A DNA stretch of 64,000 nt, taken from positions 245,136,124 through 245,200,123 of the forward strand of contig NC_061514.1 of the NCBI RefSeq assembly GCF_022539505.1, written 5' to 3'. A program made the translations under genes and the position numbers. Shown here one piece after another: positions 22,170-32,283 of this stretch (the stretch's first letter is position 1; each line of letters starts with the position of its first letter). This DNA is from Lolium rigidum. Lineage: Eukaryota; Streptophyta; Magnoliopsida; Poales; Poaceae. The notes beneath the pieces were generated by a model. The model did no database searches, was not told the origin of the DNA, and saw nothing but the letters and a program-made list of their open reading frames with translations.

Positions 22170-24265
22170 TTTTTTTTCGAAATGGGGCATTGCCCAGCCT
22201 CTGCATCAATGTGATGCACACGGCTTTTCATTTATTTGAAAGGTTCAAAAATATTCAGAAGTTTACATCACGGATCAGAGATGGTTGAGACAAGTATCAA
22301 CCATCGGAAAATGAATAAAAACACAGAATTATCCATTTTGTATCCTACTAGTGTGTCGCCACCCAGTAGCCTGGAAAAAGAAGTCCTGAGTAACCGTTAG
22401 CAGACGGTTGCACCCAATATCCATAGTCTCCCGCTGATCCTCCGGAAGAAGGAAAGCCCATTGTTGGATCCAGTACGCCGCACGCCGAATAACCTGCAAA
22501 AAATTAGTTCCCTTTTGTCTGTTAAAAATTATGTCATTCCGGTTTGTCCAAATAGACCAAAGCATACAGCGAGATATGCCAATCCGTATTCTATTCTTAT
22601 CCAATTTATGAACCCCATTAAGCCAATTACCAAACATATTAGTAATATTTGCAGGTGGGTGTATACCAAAAGTAAAATAAATCATTCGCCAAACAATTTT
22701 GGCAAATGGACATGATAAGAATAAGTGATTTATGGTTTCTGGCTCATTACAAAAACAACATTTAGTGCATCCATGCCAATTCCGTTTCACCAAATTGTCT
22801 TTTGTGAGCAGTACTTTATTGTTAAGAAACCACATAAAAATTTTGATCTTGAGAGGTATTTTTAATTTCCACAGATATTTGCGTAAAAAGGAGTGTGACC
22901 ATTCATTAAGTCAAGATACATTGATTTGACTGAAAATGTTCCGGAATCAGCAAGTTTCCAAACAAATTTATCCGGAGTGTTTGTCAACTGTACCATCATT
23001 AGCCGTTGACAAAGATTAATCCATTGATTCCATTTGTTTTCGTTAAAAACCCTCCTAAAAGCAATATTAAGCGGATTTTGTGCCAACACGAGTAGCAACT
23101 AAAACATTCTTTCGTTGTACTATATTATACAACGCCGGATATTGCTGTGCTAAAGAAGTGTCTCCTAGCCAAATGTCCTCCCAAAACCGTGTATCAGATC
23201 CGTTCCCCACTTTAAAAAAGCCCCTGCTAAAAAAATCATCTTTCACACGCATAAGACCTTTCCAAAATGGAGAATCAGTAGGTTTCCCCTCAACCTGTGC
23301 TAACGTTTGGTTTTTCAAATATTTATTAGAAAGAAGTTGCTGCCACATTCCCTCCTCGGTGAGAATTTTAAATAGCCATTTGCTTAGCAAACATTTGTTT
23401 TTAAGTTCAAGAACTTCAATACCTAACCCTCCTTGGTCTTTAGGTCTACAAACCATACTCCATTTTGTAAGTCTATATTTCTTCTTCGTTTCATCCGTTT
23501 GCCAAAAAAAACTTGAGCGGTAGAAATCCAAACGTTTTCGACCCCTACAGGAATCTCAAGGAATGACAACATGAACATTGGCAAACTCGTCAAAACTGAA
23601 TTGATTAAGATTAACCGATCACCGTAGGATAGTAGTTTACTTCGCCAAGTCCCTAATTTTGCCCCAAAACGGCTCTCTATAGGATTCCATTCGGAATTTC
23701 TAAGTTTCCGATAATGCACAGGAATACCGAGATATCTTATCGGTAAGGACCCAGCCTCACACCCAAAGATTTGTCTATAATCCTGTTCCTTTTCTTTAGC
23801 CTTCCCAAAACAGAATATCTCACTTTTATGGAAGTTAATTTTCAATCCAGACAATTGCTCAAACATCGAAAGGATTAATTTCATATTTACGGCCTTTTCA
23901 ACATCATGTTCCAAGAAAAGTATTGTGTCATCCGCATATTGGAGTATCGATACTCCCCATCAACCAAATGAGGAATGAGACTCCCTACATGACCCTCTTC
24001 TTTCGCACGAGAAATTAAGATGGCAAGAACATCGGCGACAATGTTGAAAAGAATTGGAGAAAAAGGGTCACCTTGTCTCAATCCTTTCCTAGTTTGAAAA
24101 TTGTGTCCAACATCGTCATTAACCTTAATTCCGACACTACCTCCTTGGACAAAGTTTTTGATCAAATCACACCATTTGGGATCAAAGCCTTTCATCCTTA
24201 GCACTTGTTGGAGGACAACATGGTTACAAGTTTCTCAGTACACTGATCTCTCTGTGGTCTCGCGC
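22170..24265 (-). mobile_element. LINE remnant (RT C-terminal half, zf-RVT, 3' tail), cut by assembly gap
   Basis: On the minus strand the element runs from the gap at 24265 down to an A tail (T run 22170-22177 on plus). It contains the RT palm to the C-terminus and a 3' UTR that includes CACATTGATGCAGAGGCTGG. It lacks everything upstream of the RT middle, either by 5' truncation or because it continues in the gap. The sequence around 24225-24265, next to the gap, no longer resembles LINE RT. Confidence 0.85.
22329..24204 (-). pseudogene. LINE reverse transcriptase C-terminal half with zinc-binding domain, frameshifted
   Basis: Motifs in minus-strand order: VLRMKGFDPKWCDLIKNFVQ, RKGLRQGDPFSPILFNIVAD (about 24050-24100), a palm box ILQYADDTILFLEHD that is intact but out of frame with what precedes it (one-base loss near 23955), LKINFHKSEIFCFGKAKE, LPIRYLGIPVHYRKL, WRSKLLSYGDRLILINSVL, QGGLGIEVLELKNKCLLSKW, then the zinc-binding block CCFCNEPETINHLFLSC (about 22700-22755) and a C-terminal tail ending near 22329. 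At least four frame breaks separate these blocks. It would have been the polymerase for target-primed reverse transcription; it is now inactive. Confidence 0.9.
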
Positions 24266-24365
24266 NNNNNNNNNNNNNNNNNNNNNNNNNNNNNNNNNNN
24301 NNNNNNNNNNNNNNNNNNNNNNNNNNNNNNNNNNNNNNNNNNNNNNNNNNNNNNNNNNNNNNNNN
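24266..24365. other. Assembly gap (100 N)
   Basis: A run of exactly 100 N. Left of it is LINE RT on minus; right of it is CACTA transposon sequence on plus. The true distance between them is unknown. Confidence 1.
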
Positions 24366-24938
24366 CATGAACACATGTCGACTTTCGGTGGTTGGTTGCA
24401 AAAACATCTCATGAATGACACTGTTGTTGGAGATCAGCTGTAGTTGTTGGCCCAGACACCATCTTCGACTGTATTGACTTTCCAAGGGTATGAGATAAAT
24501 GAGAATACATTTTGCACGATCTCCCAAGATAAAAAGAGCACCAACCAAAACAGTGGTGTCCACTTTGATGCAACAAACAACAAAGCCAAAAGGACACATA
24601 TTATGGTTACATAGAGGAGATATGGAAACTTGACTATGGACCTTCTTTTAAGGTCCCTTTGTTTAGGTGCAAATGGGTCAAGATAACATGAGGCGGGGTT
24701 CTGGTAGATAAGTTGTATGGAATGACAATAGTGGATCTCAACAATCTTGGGTATAGAGACGAACCATTCGTCCTAGCCAAGGATGCGGCCCAGGTTTTCT
24801 ATGTGAAGGACATGTCTATCAAACTAAGAAAAAAGAAAAATAATTAAGGAAACGAATACATCATATGATGAGCCAAAGCGCCACATAGTTCTTTATGGAA
24901 AAAGAAACATCGTGGGAGTGGAGGACAAGACAGACATG
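24366..24938 (+). pseudogene. CACTA (En/Spm) transposon fragment: DUF4216-type C-terminal region of the Tnp2-class protein
   Basis: Across frame breaks the plus strand reads STFGGWLQKHLMND, FQGYEINENTFCTISQDKKS, NQNSGVHFDA, IWKLDYGPSFKVPLFRCKWV, LYGMTIVDLNNLGYRDEPFV and LAKDAAQVFYVKDMS. This series is characteristic of the DUF4216 region that follows the Transposase_21 (Tnp2) domain in plant CACTA proteins. At least three stops or frameshifts are present (for example near 24446, 24603 and 24685). The fragment is ended at 24938 by insertion of LTR element B-prime. The catalytic Tnp2 domain would lie upstream, in or beyond the gap. Confidence 0.8.
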
Positions 24939-26537
24939 TGATACGTCTCAAACGTATCTATAATTTCTTATGTTCCATGCTAGTTTTATGACAATACTCA
25001 CATGTTTTATATACACTTCACATCATTTTGATGCATTTTCCGGTACTAACCTATTAAGAAGATGCCGAAGCGCCGGTTCTCGTTTTCGCTGTTTTTGGTT
25101 TCAGAAATCCTACACAGGAAATATTCTCGGAATTGGACGAAACAAAAGCCCACGGTCTTATTTTCCACGGAGCCTTCCAGAAGTCCGAAGAGGAGACGAA
25201 GAGGGGCGACGAGGCGGCCACAACATAGGGGGGCGCGGCCCCACGCCTGGCCGCGCCGCCATATGGAGTGGGCCCCTCGAGCGTCCCCCGACTCTGTCCC
25301 TTCGCCTATATAATCCTTCCATCGCGAAAACCCTAGTACCGAGAGCCACGATACGAGAAAAGTTCCAGAGACGCCGCCGCCGTCAACCTCATCTCGGGAG
25401 GTTACGAAGATCGCCTCCGGCACCCGCCGGAGAGGGGAATCATCACCGGAGGGCTCTACATCACCATGCCCGCCTCCGGACTGATGCGTGAGTAGTTCAT
25501 CCTTGGACTATGGGTCCATAGCGGTAGCTAGATGGTTGTCTTCTCCTCTTGTGCTATCATGTTTAGATCTTGTGAGCTGCCTATCATGATCGGGATCATC
25601 TATTTGTAATGCTACATGTTGTGTTTGTTGGGATCCGATGAATATGGAATACTATGTCAAGTTGATTATTGATCTATCATATATGTGTTGTTTATGATCT
25701 TGCATGATCTCCGTTGCTAGTAGAGGCTCGGCCAAGTTGATACTTGTGACTCCAAAAGGGAGTATTTATGCTCGATAGTGGGTTCATGTCTCCATTGAAT
25801 GCGGGGAGTGACGAGCAACCCCTAAGGTTGTGGATGTGTCTGTTGCCACTAGGGATAAAACATCAATGCTTTGTCTAAGGATATTTGTATTGTTTACATT
25901 ACGCACGATACTTAATGCAATTGTCTCGTTGTTTGCAACTTAATATTGGAAGGGGTGCGGATGCTAACCCGAAGGTGGACTTTTAGGCATAGATGCATGC
26001 TTGGATAGCGGTCTATGTTCTTTGTCGTAATGCCCTAAGTAAAACTCATAGTAGTCATCATGATATGTATGTGCATTGTTATGCCCTCTCTATTTGTCAA
26101 TTGCCCAAGCGTAATTTGTTCACCCAACATGTTATTTATCTTATTGGAGAGACACCACTAGTGAATCGTGGAGCCCGGTCCATTCTTTTACATCTGAAAT
26201 ACAACCTACTTGCAATCATTGTTCTCTGTTGTTCTCTGCAAACAAACATCATTCTCCACACCATACGTTTAATCCTTTGTTTACAGACAAGCCGGTGAGA
26301 TTGACAACCTCTCTGTTAAGTTGGGGCAAAGTATTTTGATTGTGTTGTGCAGGTTCCACGTTGGCGCCGGAATCCCCGGTGTTGCGCCGCACTACACTCC
26401 TTCACCAACAACCTTCACGTGGCCTTCATCTCCTACTGGTTCGATAACCTTGGTTTCTTGCGAGGGAAAACTTGCTGCTGTACGCATCACACCTTCCTCT
26501 TGGGGTTCCCAACGGACGTGTGCTTCACGCGTCATCA
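24939..26537 (+). repeat. 5' LTR of element B-prime
   Basis: 1599 bp, with the same termini and internal landmarks as element B's 5' LTR (about 1601 bp after removing its nested insertion). It contains a good TATA box, CGCCTATATAATCC (about 25303-25316). Confidence 0.9.
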
Positions 26538-26548
26538 AGCTATTTTTC

Positions 26549-26566
26549 TGGCGCCGTTGGCGGGGA
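26549..26566 (+). promoter_or_regulatory. Primer binding site of element B-prime (tRNA-Asp type)
   Basis: TGGCGCCGTTGGCGGGGA, 17 of 18 bases complementary to the 3' end of tRNA-Asp, 11 bases after the LTR end. Confidence 0.8.
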
Positions 26567-26715
26567 GATCAAGACACGATGCAAGGGGAGTCTCTCACAC
26601 CCAATCTCTTTACTTTGTTTATTGTCTTGCTTTATTTTATTTTATGTCTTGTTTGCTTTCTTTATATAAAAAACACACAAAAATTAGTTACTTGCATTTA
26701 ATTTATTTTGTTATC

Positions 26716-27252
26716 ATGTCTAGCCCTGTACTTGTTACTCTGTCACCTGAGGAACTGATCTTTACTTTTAAACAAGGGGGTGAGGAGAGTTTTAAAGAAG
26801 CTTGGTCTAGAATTTTTGATTCTTATGGTAAAACTGAACCTAAAATGACTCTAAGTTTGCTTCTTAGTAATTTTTATTTTGGGCTTATTGTTCGCTATAG
26901 ATATGCTTTGGATGCTTTAGTGGGAGGAGATTTCCTTCACTTCGATGGGGATCAAGCTTTTAATGCCATAAAAAAATTGGTTACATCATCTAGCTCCGCT
27001 AATAATTTTGATTCATCTCTTACTAGCATTCATAATAGATTAAACACTCTCGAAACAAATATATCTTGTTTAAAAGAAGGGTACAACCAGATTCGTGAAT
27101 ATTATGATTATGTTCCGATAAGCTTTGAACCTTCAATGTGGGTCCCTACTATTAAGGTTGCTATTTGTGGTGAAACTTTTTATGCCCGTTGTGATATTAT
27201 GTCTGAGTTTTGCCTTATGCCTAAAATTATCTATAAATCTTTGACACTTTGA
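26716..27252 (+). CDS. Element B-prime ORF: shortened gag remnant fused to protease-like segment
   Basis: ATG 26716 (MSSPVLVTLSPEELIFTFKQ) opens a frame of 178 codons with its stop at 27250-27252. The first 90 residues (QGGEESFKEAWSRIFDSYGK, then a helical block ending FNAIKKLV) match the middle of Athila-type gag; the RNA-binding and N-terminal capsid parts present in element B are absent. A coiled-coil-like stretch follows (SSLTSIHNRLNTLETNISCL). The end, VAICGETFYARCDIMSEFCLMPKIIYKSL, aligns with the protease segment LCDLGASISVMPKKIYDML of element B, but the catalytic D-L-G-A-S box reads D-I-M-S-E. The reading frame is open, but protease activity looks lost. This seems to be a gag-protease deletion fusion inside a non-autonomous element. 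Confidence 0.65.
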   Translation: MSSPVLVTLSPEELIFTFKQGGEESFKEAWSRIFDSYGKTEPKMTLSLLLSNFYFGLIVRYRYALDALVGGDFLHFDGDQAFNAIKKLVTSSSSANNFDSSLTSIHNRLNTLETNISCLKEGYNQIREYYDYVPISFEPSMWVPTIKVAICGETFYARCDIMSEFCLMPKIIYKSLTL

Positions 27253-27286
27253 GGACTTACTGAAGATGGAGAAGGAATAACTCTTA

Positions 27287-27461
27287 CTGATCCACACGGG
27301 CGGGAGGGTGAGGTATAAAATCAACGAGACCGGTTTTGATCTGTTTACCTCCATCCATCACTTTGCTTGCTACCAATGAAGTTGACGATGTTGTCGAAGA
27401 TGTTGACGGTGCCATCGAGATCAGCTCCTTGTCGCCTCCAGTTCCCACAGACGGCGCCAAT
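27287..27461 (-). repeat. Partial second unit of element C: primer site and first ~45 gag codons
   Basis: These 175 bp appear identical by eye to 40084-40257, at the true 5' end of the element: the primer site (TGGCGCCGTCTGTGGGA on minus) and the gag start MAPSTSSTTSSTSLVASKVM. It breaks off at about 27287 against element B-prime. It shows that the LTR at 27462-27847 once lay between two C units. Confidence 0.85.
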
Positions 27462-27847
27462 TGACAAGGTATTAACTTGTCAATGCCTACAAGTTGTAGA
27501 CTTGGGTTTCACGGAAGTAGAGGGCAAGTAGATCTCCAAGGTTTCAGCCGAAAAGGTGCTCGACTGCTAAAAACTAGGGTTGAGTTGACAATGAGATTGA
27601 TCCCTTCTTTCTCCCTCGATTCCCCCTTATATAGGAGGCGGAGCCGAGGGTTTTGTGATGTACAACTTACAAACAGCGGGAGACTTTTTGAGTTCAGTCT
27701 CGTATAATTACAAGTCTATTCCTAATATATCTCTAACTTCTATACCAACGCTTTATTGGGCTTCCGGGCTTCGTAATCTTCGGGTCGTGGGCCTTCAGTA
27801 AACCCCAGGTATCTTCTTCGGCAGGCCCATTGGGGATGCCTATGTCG
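27462..27847 (-). repeat. LTR of element C (left copy)
   Basis: 386 bp. On minus it runs from TCGACATAGG (first base pair altered from TGACA) to TACCTTGTCA. TATA box TATATAAGG on minus at about 27626-27633. It differs from the right copy only in the part upstream of and including the TATA region. Confidence 0.9.
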
Positions 27848-29120
27848 ATAGCCCCGAGATTTTGCTGAAATCGTAGAATCAAGTAAAATATCCATCATCA
27901 TAATTAACACTCCATTTCTTCGAGTTCGCTAAACAATTTTCATAAATAGTCATATATTGTGGGATAATGGTAAATGGGGTTGGTTCATCTGATGGATCAG
28001 GTACCAGCTAACTGCTCTCGTGGCAATCCCGCAAGAACCTACTTCAAGGTCAAGTCCCTGGACTCGACCCCGGTATACTGGCGTAATTCGACATGTGTCG
28101 CTTAAGGTCTTACCATGATCCGAATTCCAGTCATGTTTTATCGGGTACCTAATGCGTCCATTAGGATTTTTCTTTGCATCTGTTGATACGGAAAAAAGTA
28201 GCAGAGCGCATTCAGGTGCGATACCACGCCACACAGTACGGATCCCGGGGACTTACCTTCGTAAAATATTACGGCATTCAGAGATATTTTCGCGGTGGAC
28301 GCGCTCTGAGAATATTTTGTCGAGTGCCTTTTCCGGCTGCTGGAATGGCATATTTACTCGAGTCATATATTGACTTACTATCTTGATCTCCCGATGGGAG
28401 TACATGAAGAGTTATGTTTTAACTCGAAAATGTACAAAGTTACCTCATATTTCATCGGGTGCACGACCAGCGCTCCCGATGGGAGTAGCCCCCGAGGCTA
28501 CAGCCAAGTGCTTGTACTTGGTTGTAGGCTCACCTTTTGCTGCCTTGTCACTATATTGTCGGCTTCCCATCTTTTTCATTTTATCAGTACGCGACCAGCG
28601 TCTCCGATGGGAGTAGCCCCGAGGCTACGATCAAGTATTTACACTTGGTTGTAGGCTCAACTTTCATCTTCTTCGAAAAACCCTATATTTACGTTTCTTC
28701 ACATTATACTCTTATCAGAAAAAATAATACTTGTGATAAGAGTAGCCCCCGAGCATTTGGACAAATACTCTTATCAGAGGCTCTCGAAGTTATCTTATTT
28801 GGACCATCGACATTTTTCTTGTCGCTATTTTTAAAGAAAGCCAATCGCAATTTTCCTATGGCGACGTCAGTGTTGACGATGGCCACGACCTTCACATTGG
28901 AAAGGCGCGAATTCACTTCGCTGATCTGTGGGTCCAAAAACCCGCGTCGTTGACACTTTGCGCAAGTGGGGGACACACGTCCTCCGCAATTTCCTGCACG
29001 CGCGCTGTAACGCTTGTCCAGTAACTTCGCAGTGAAAAGACGATTATACCCCTACCAACACGCGTAGGGCGTCAGATTCATTTCCTTTTCATCCAACGGC
29101 GCGACAGATCGATTGCTTGC
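27848..29120. other. Element C 3' non-coding region (minus) / upstream region of the antisense gene (plus)
   Basis: It contains the minus-strand polypurine tract next to the LTR, then low-complexity-like blocks. Two imperfect direct repeats of about 80 bp lie at about 28458-28540 and 28586-28664 (GATGGGAGTAGCCCC(C)GAGGC followed by ...ACTTGGTTGTAGGCTCA), and a third partial copy at about 28735-28760. The same blocks occur inverted at about 41590-42655 in the second C element. No CDS. Confidence 0.75.
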
Positions 29121-29127
29121 TATAAAT
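29121..29127 (+). promoter_or_regulatory. Probable TATA box of the antisense gene in element C
   Basis: TATAAAT at 29121, about 130 bp upstream of the ATG at 29259, with a C/T-rich leader between (CTTCTCCTTCG..., CCTTTTCCTTCTCCCTCC). The spacing fits a plant promoter with a leader of roughly 100 bases. Confidence 0.55.
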
Positions 29128-29258
29128 CTTCTCCTTCGTGCTCATTCTTCCCCTTCGCTGCGCCGCTCACCTTTTCCTTCTCCCTCCAAAATCGCCATTG
29201 CCGTCCCCAAGCTCCTCACGCTTCCACTCATCTCCATTCTCCCCCAACGCTTGCCTTG

Positions 29259-31931
29259 ATGCCACCGCGCACAAAGCTCACCAAGCACACCGCTCCAGGG
29301 ACAAACGCGTCAGTTGAGAAGATGGAGATCTCTGGGTGGGAGAGATCCAAAATCTCCAACCAGGACCAGAAGACCCTCAAGAAGCTGGGCCTGATGAAGA
29401 ACAAGGAGTCGCTGATCTTTCCTGGCGACGAAAGCTTCCCGAACCCTCCGATTGGATTCCCGGTAACTTTCATCGACCACCTCATTCGTGGCCTTTCCAC
29501 CCCCATCCACGAGTTTCTCCGTGGACTTCTCTTTGTTTACGGTGTTCAGCTACATCAGCTGACCCTTAACTCTATCCTCCACATCTCGATTTTTATCACC
29601 ATGTGCGAGTGCTTACTCGGGACCCATCCTCACTGGGGTCTGTGGAAGCGCATTTTCTATCTCCGGCGGAACAATTCTCGCAACGTCGTCTATAATGTGG
29701 GCGGCGTTTGCATCTGCGTTCGACCCGACATTGATTACTTAGACGTCAAACTCCCCGACTCCGTCCAAGGGTGGCGCGGGAGGAGGCTGTACATCCAAGA
29801 AGAATACGTCGGCAACCAGGAGTACGACATCACTCCCTTTGATGGTGCCGCAAAAATCCTCAGGCGCCGATCCTGGGACGCTGAGGCATCTGCCGAAGAA
29901 AAAACAGCCACAAACGCTCTCATGAAGCGCATCCACCAACTCCAGAACACCCATGGAGAAGAACTGTCGGGTGTTCAAATCACTGCTTATTTCCTTAGGA
30001 TCAGGGTGCAGCCTCTACAGGCTCCCAAAAACCCCCTCTGGATGTAAGCTGGCGAGGAAGATGTTGATCGCGTGTCCAAGGACCTTTCTGTGAAGGACTT
30101 GGAGAGGCTTATTCGACGCTTTTCTTCGCTGAGCAAGAAACTGGAGGTTCCAACCTCTTGTCGCATGGAGCCATACAGTGGCAGCCACACCCTTCCCGAA
30201 CTAAGTAGCTTCTCTCTCGAGTTGTACTGCTATTTTTCGACTGCTTTCATATATCCTTATTTTTACCTTGGTGTTGTTTTTTCATCCGACAGAACCATCA
30301 ATTTCTATCTTCTCTTCCTCCCCTCCCTGAAGGTGGAGAGGTGGATGAGCGAACCGTCGTTATTGACGAGTCGCAAGAATCCTCTCGTCCTGAGAGTGAA
30401 GAAGCAGGATCTCACAAATCCGCGGCTTCCTCTCAAAAAGAAACCGAATCAGAAGCTTTTGAATCCGGCTGCACCGACTCTCCTCCTCTCGCTGTTTCTC
30501 CAAGGAACAAAAGGAAGAGGGGTGAAGTCGAAGATTTCGGCAGCCCCAAACCCACTGAGCCAACTGTCGAAGAAATTTCACCCGAAGAAGAGGGTACCTT
30601 CAACCCTTTGTTTCTTTGTTGTTAATTTTTGCACAACTCTTGTTTGCTCGACCTACTCATGTTTATATGTTGACAGTGGCGAAGAAGATGACGAATAACC
30701 CGCGGTTCATCTCACGGCTCCCACGAGCACATCAAATACTGTGGTTCTCTCTGAAGCACGCCGCGCTGCCGAGGAGTCTTCGCCTCCCCCTCAACAAAAC
30801 GTGGAAACATCGACTCCTACAACCAGCCCCGAGCCCCTTCGCCGAAGAGAGCAAGGACTGGGGTTGGCGAGAGCCATGAGATTGTTGATGGGGGTTCCTT
30901 GACTCCTTCCTTGAATGATGTAAGTTCTTCCTTCTTGATTCGTTATTTTGTTCTACCAGTCTAGCTATCTTTGATCGTTTGTCGAGTTTTTCCTCTGCTG
31001 AACTTATTTCCCAATAATTCCTTTACAGCCTTTGATGAAGCATCTCATCAAACTTGGCACCCAATTTATTGGGTTTCGTGACGCAGCCGAAGATTTGAGA
31101 GGTAAGTCTCACTATACTCTTAGTAATCCATTTATCTCGGCGAGCCTTTTCTGTGTTCTGACATCGGATTCTCGCATTCTGACCTTCCATTCAGAGGCCC
31201 TTGACAAAGCTGAACAACGCGATGATGCTTTGGCTATTAAGCTTGAGCAAAGCGAAAAAGCTCGCGAGAAGGCTGAGCAAGATGCTGCTTCTATGGAAGA
31301 TCTTCGCAACAGGCTCCAACATGCTGAAAATGCTCTGAGCGACAAGATCACTCAGCAGATTGCGTGTGAGAATGCCATAATAGGTCGCCTAGAGACCCAG
31401 AACCGGCGGTTTGTTAGTAAGTTTTTCCTTTTATCTTCCAAGCTTCTTCTGGGATCGGTTCTCTCGCATTTTGTTCCAGCAGGAAAAATGGGTGAAGATT
31501 TCACCTTGCATGAAGCTGAGGAGGATCGTCTTCTCAACACCCTCTCGATCCTCGAGCTGCACGGGGATCTGGCGCGCACCAATATTTCCGATGCGCGGGC
31601 TGCGTTCACGCGCCTCTTCCCCCATTTCTTCCCCAAGCAGACGCAACCGCAAATTTTCTCCGAGCTTGTCAGGCGCTTCCTTCCCCAGGAAGATCTTGCG
31701 TTGGCTTATCGACAGGAGAATTTGAAGGTCGGAGTCGAAGGAACCATTGCTTTGGTTGCCGGCAGCCACCAAGATGTCGACTGGGCAAAGGTTGGCGACT
31801 CCAAAGGAATGAACAAGGAGAAATGGAAGACTTTGGTGAAGGCTGCGAAGCCTCACTCGAAGAAAATCCTCGCCTTCATGGGGCACAAACCTGCTGCATC
31901 TGCCAGCATTGCCAAGCCGGAGGTCAAGTAG
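29259..31931 (+). pseudogene. Antisense spliced gene of element C ('putative gypsy type transposon' / Transposase_28 family), first module
   Basis: The gene lies opposite in strand to gag-pol. Exon 1 (29259-about 30200) starts MPPRTKLTKHTAPGT and holds the conserved block LIRGLSTPIHEFLRGLLFVY, LTLNSILHISIFITMCECLL, HPHWGLWKRIFYLRR, typical of the Pfam family described as 'putative gypsy type transposon'. A stop (TAA 30045) replaces an expected tyrosine codon, and the exon-1 donor reads CTAAGT. Further exons have good borders: about 30290-30592 (acidic), 30677-30919, 31029-31101, 31195-31416 (coiled coil, EKAREKAEQDAASMEDLRNR) and about 31483-31931 (ends KPEVK). Function is unknown. It is not a transposase by any catalytic motif I can see. 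Extra antisense ORFs in this position are known from Tat-lineage elements. Confidence 0.75.
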
Positions 31932-32283
31932 ACCAACCTATCCCTTCGTCTTTTCTTTTTAGTTGTCGCTATCTTTATGATTTGCGACTGCCTTTGATGA
32001 CTCATTAGGAGTAAGCTTTTGTAATGGGCCCCAACTATGTAAATATCTCGACTTATTAATGAAAAAAGGGGAATCCTTGTTTGGTTATTGATGTCGACCT
32101 TTCTTTCTTCCAGTTCGTGTTTGATAATTATTCTAAGGCTGCTGGGACCATCCCCTCGCTTCTCCTGCCACATATCGCTCTAAACGGATATCTGGTGATG
32201 TTTTCTTGGACAATTCCTCGTGTGCTGACTCGATTTAACAAGAACTGGCTGAACTTCGATAGCAACTCCAAGCCATGAAAAAA

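Larger units (their letters stand above)
24939..27286 (+). mobile_element. LTR element B-prime: 5' LTR and 5' interior of a non-autonomous Athila-type element, 3' part missing
   Basis: It consists of the LTR 24939-26537 (1599 bp, TGATACGTCTCAAACG...GCGTCATCA), a primer site at 26549-26566, and a gag/protease-like ORF to 27252. The sequence is joined abruptly at about 27287 to gag sequence of element C in inverse orientation. No polypurine tract or 3' LTR is found. The insertion target on the left is the CACTA fragment (5 bases before: acatg). Its LTR is the same family as that of element B at 42979-58399. Confidence 0.85.

Noticed and set aside
24220..24265. Possible adaptor or vector sequence at the gap edge
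   Set aside because: The sequence no longer resembles the LINE next to the gap, but it matches no adaptor I can identify with confidence.
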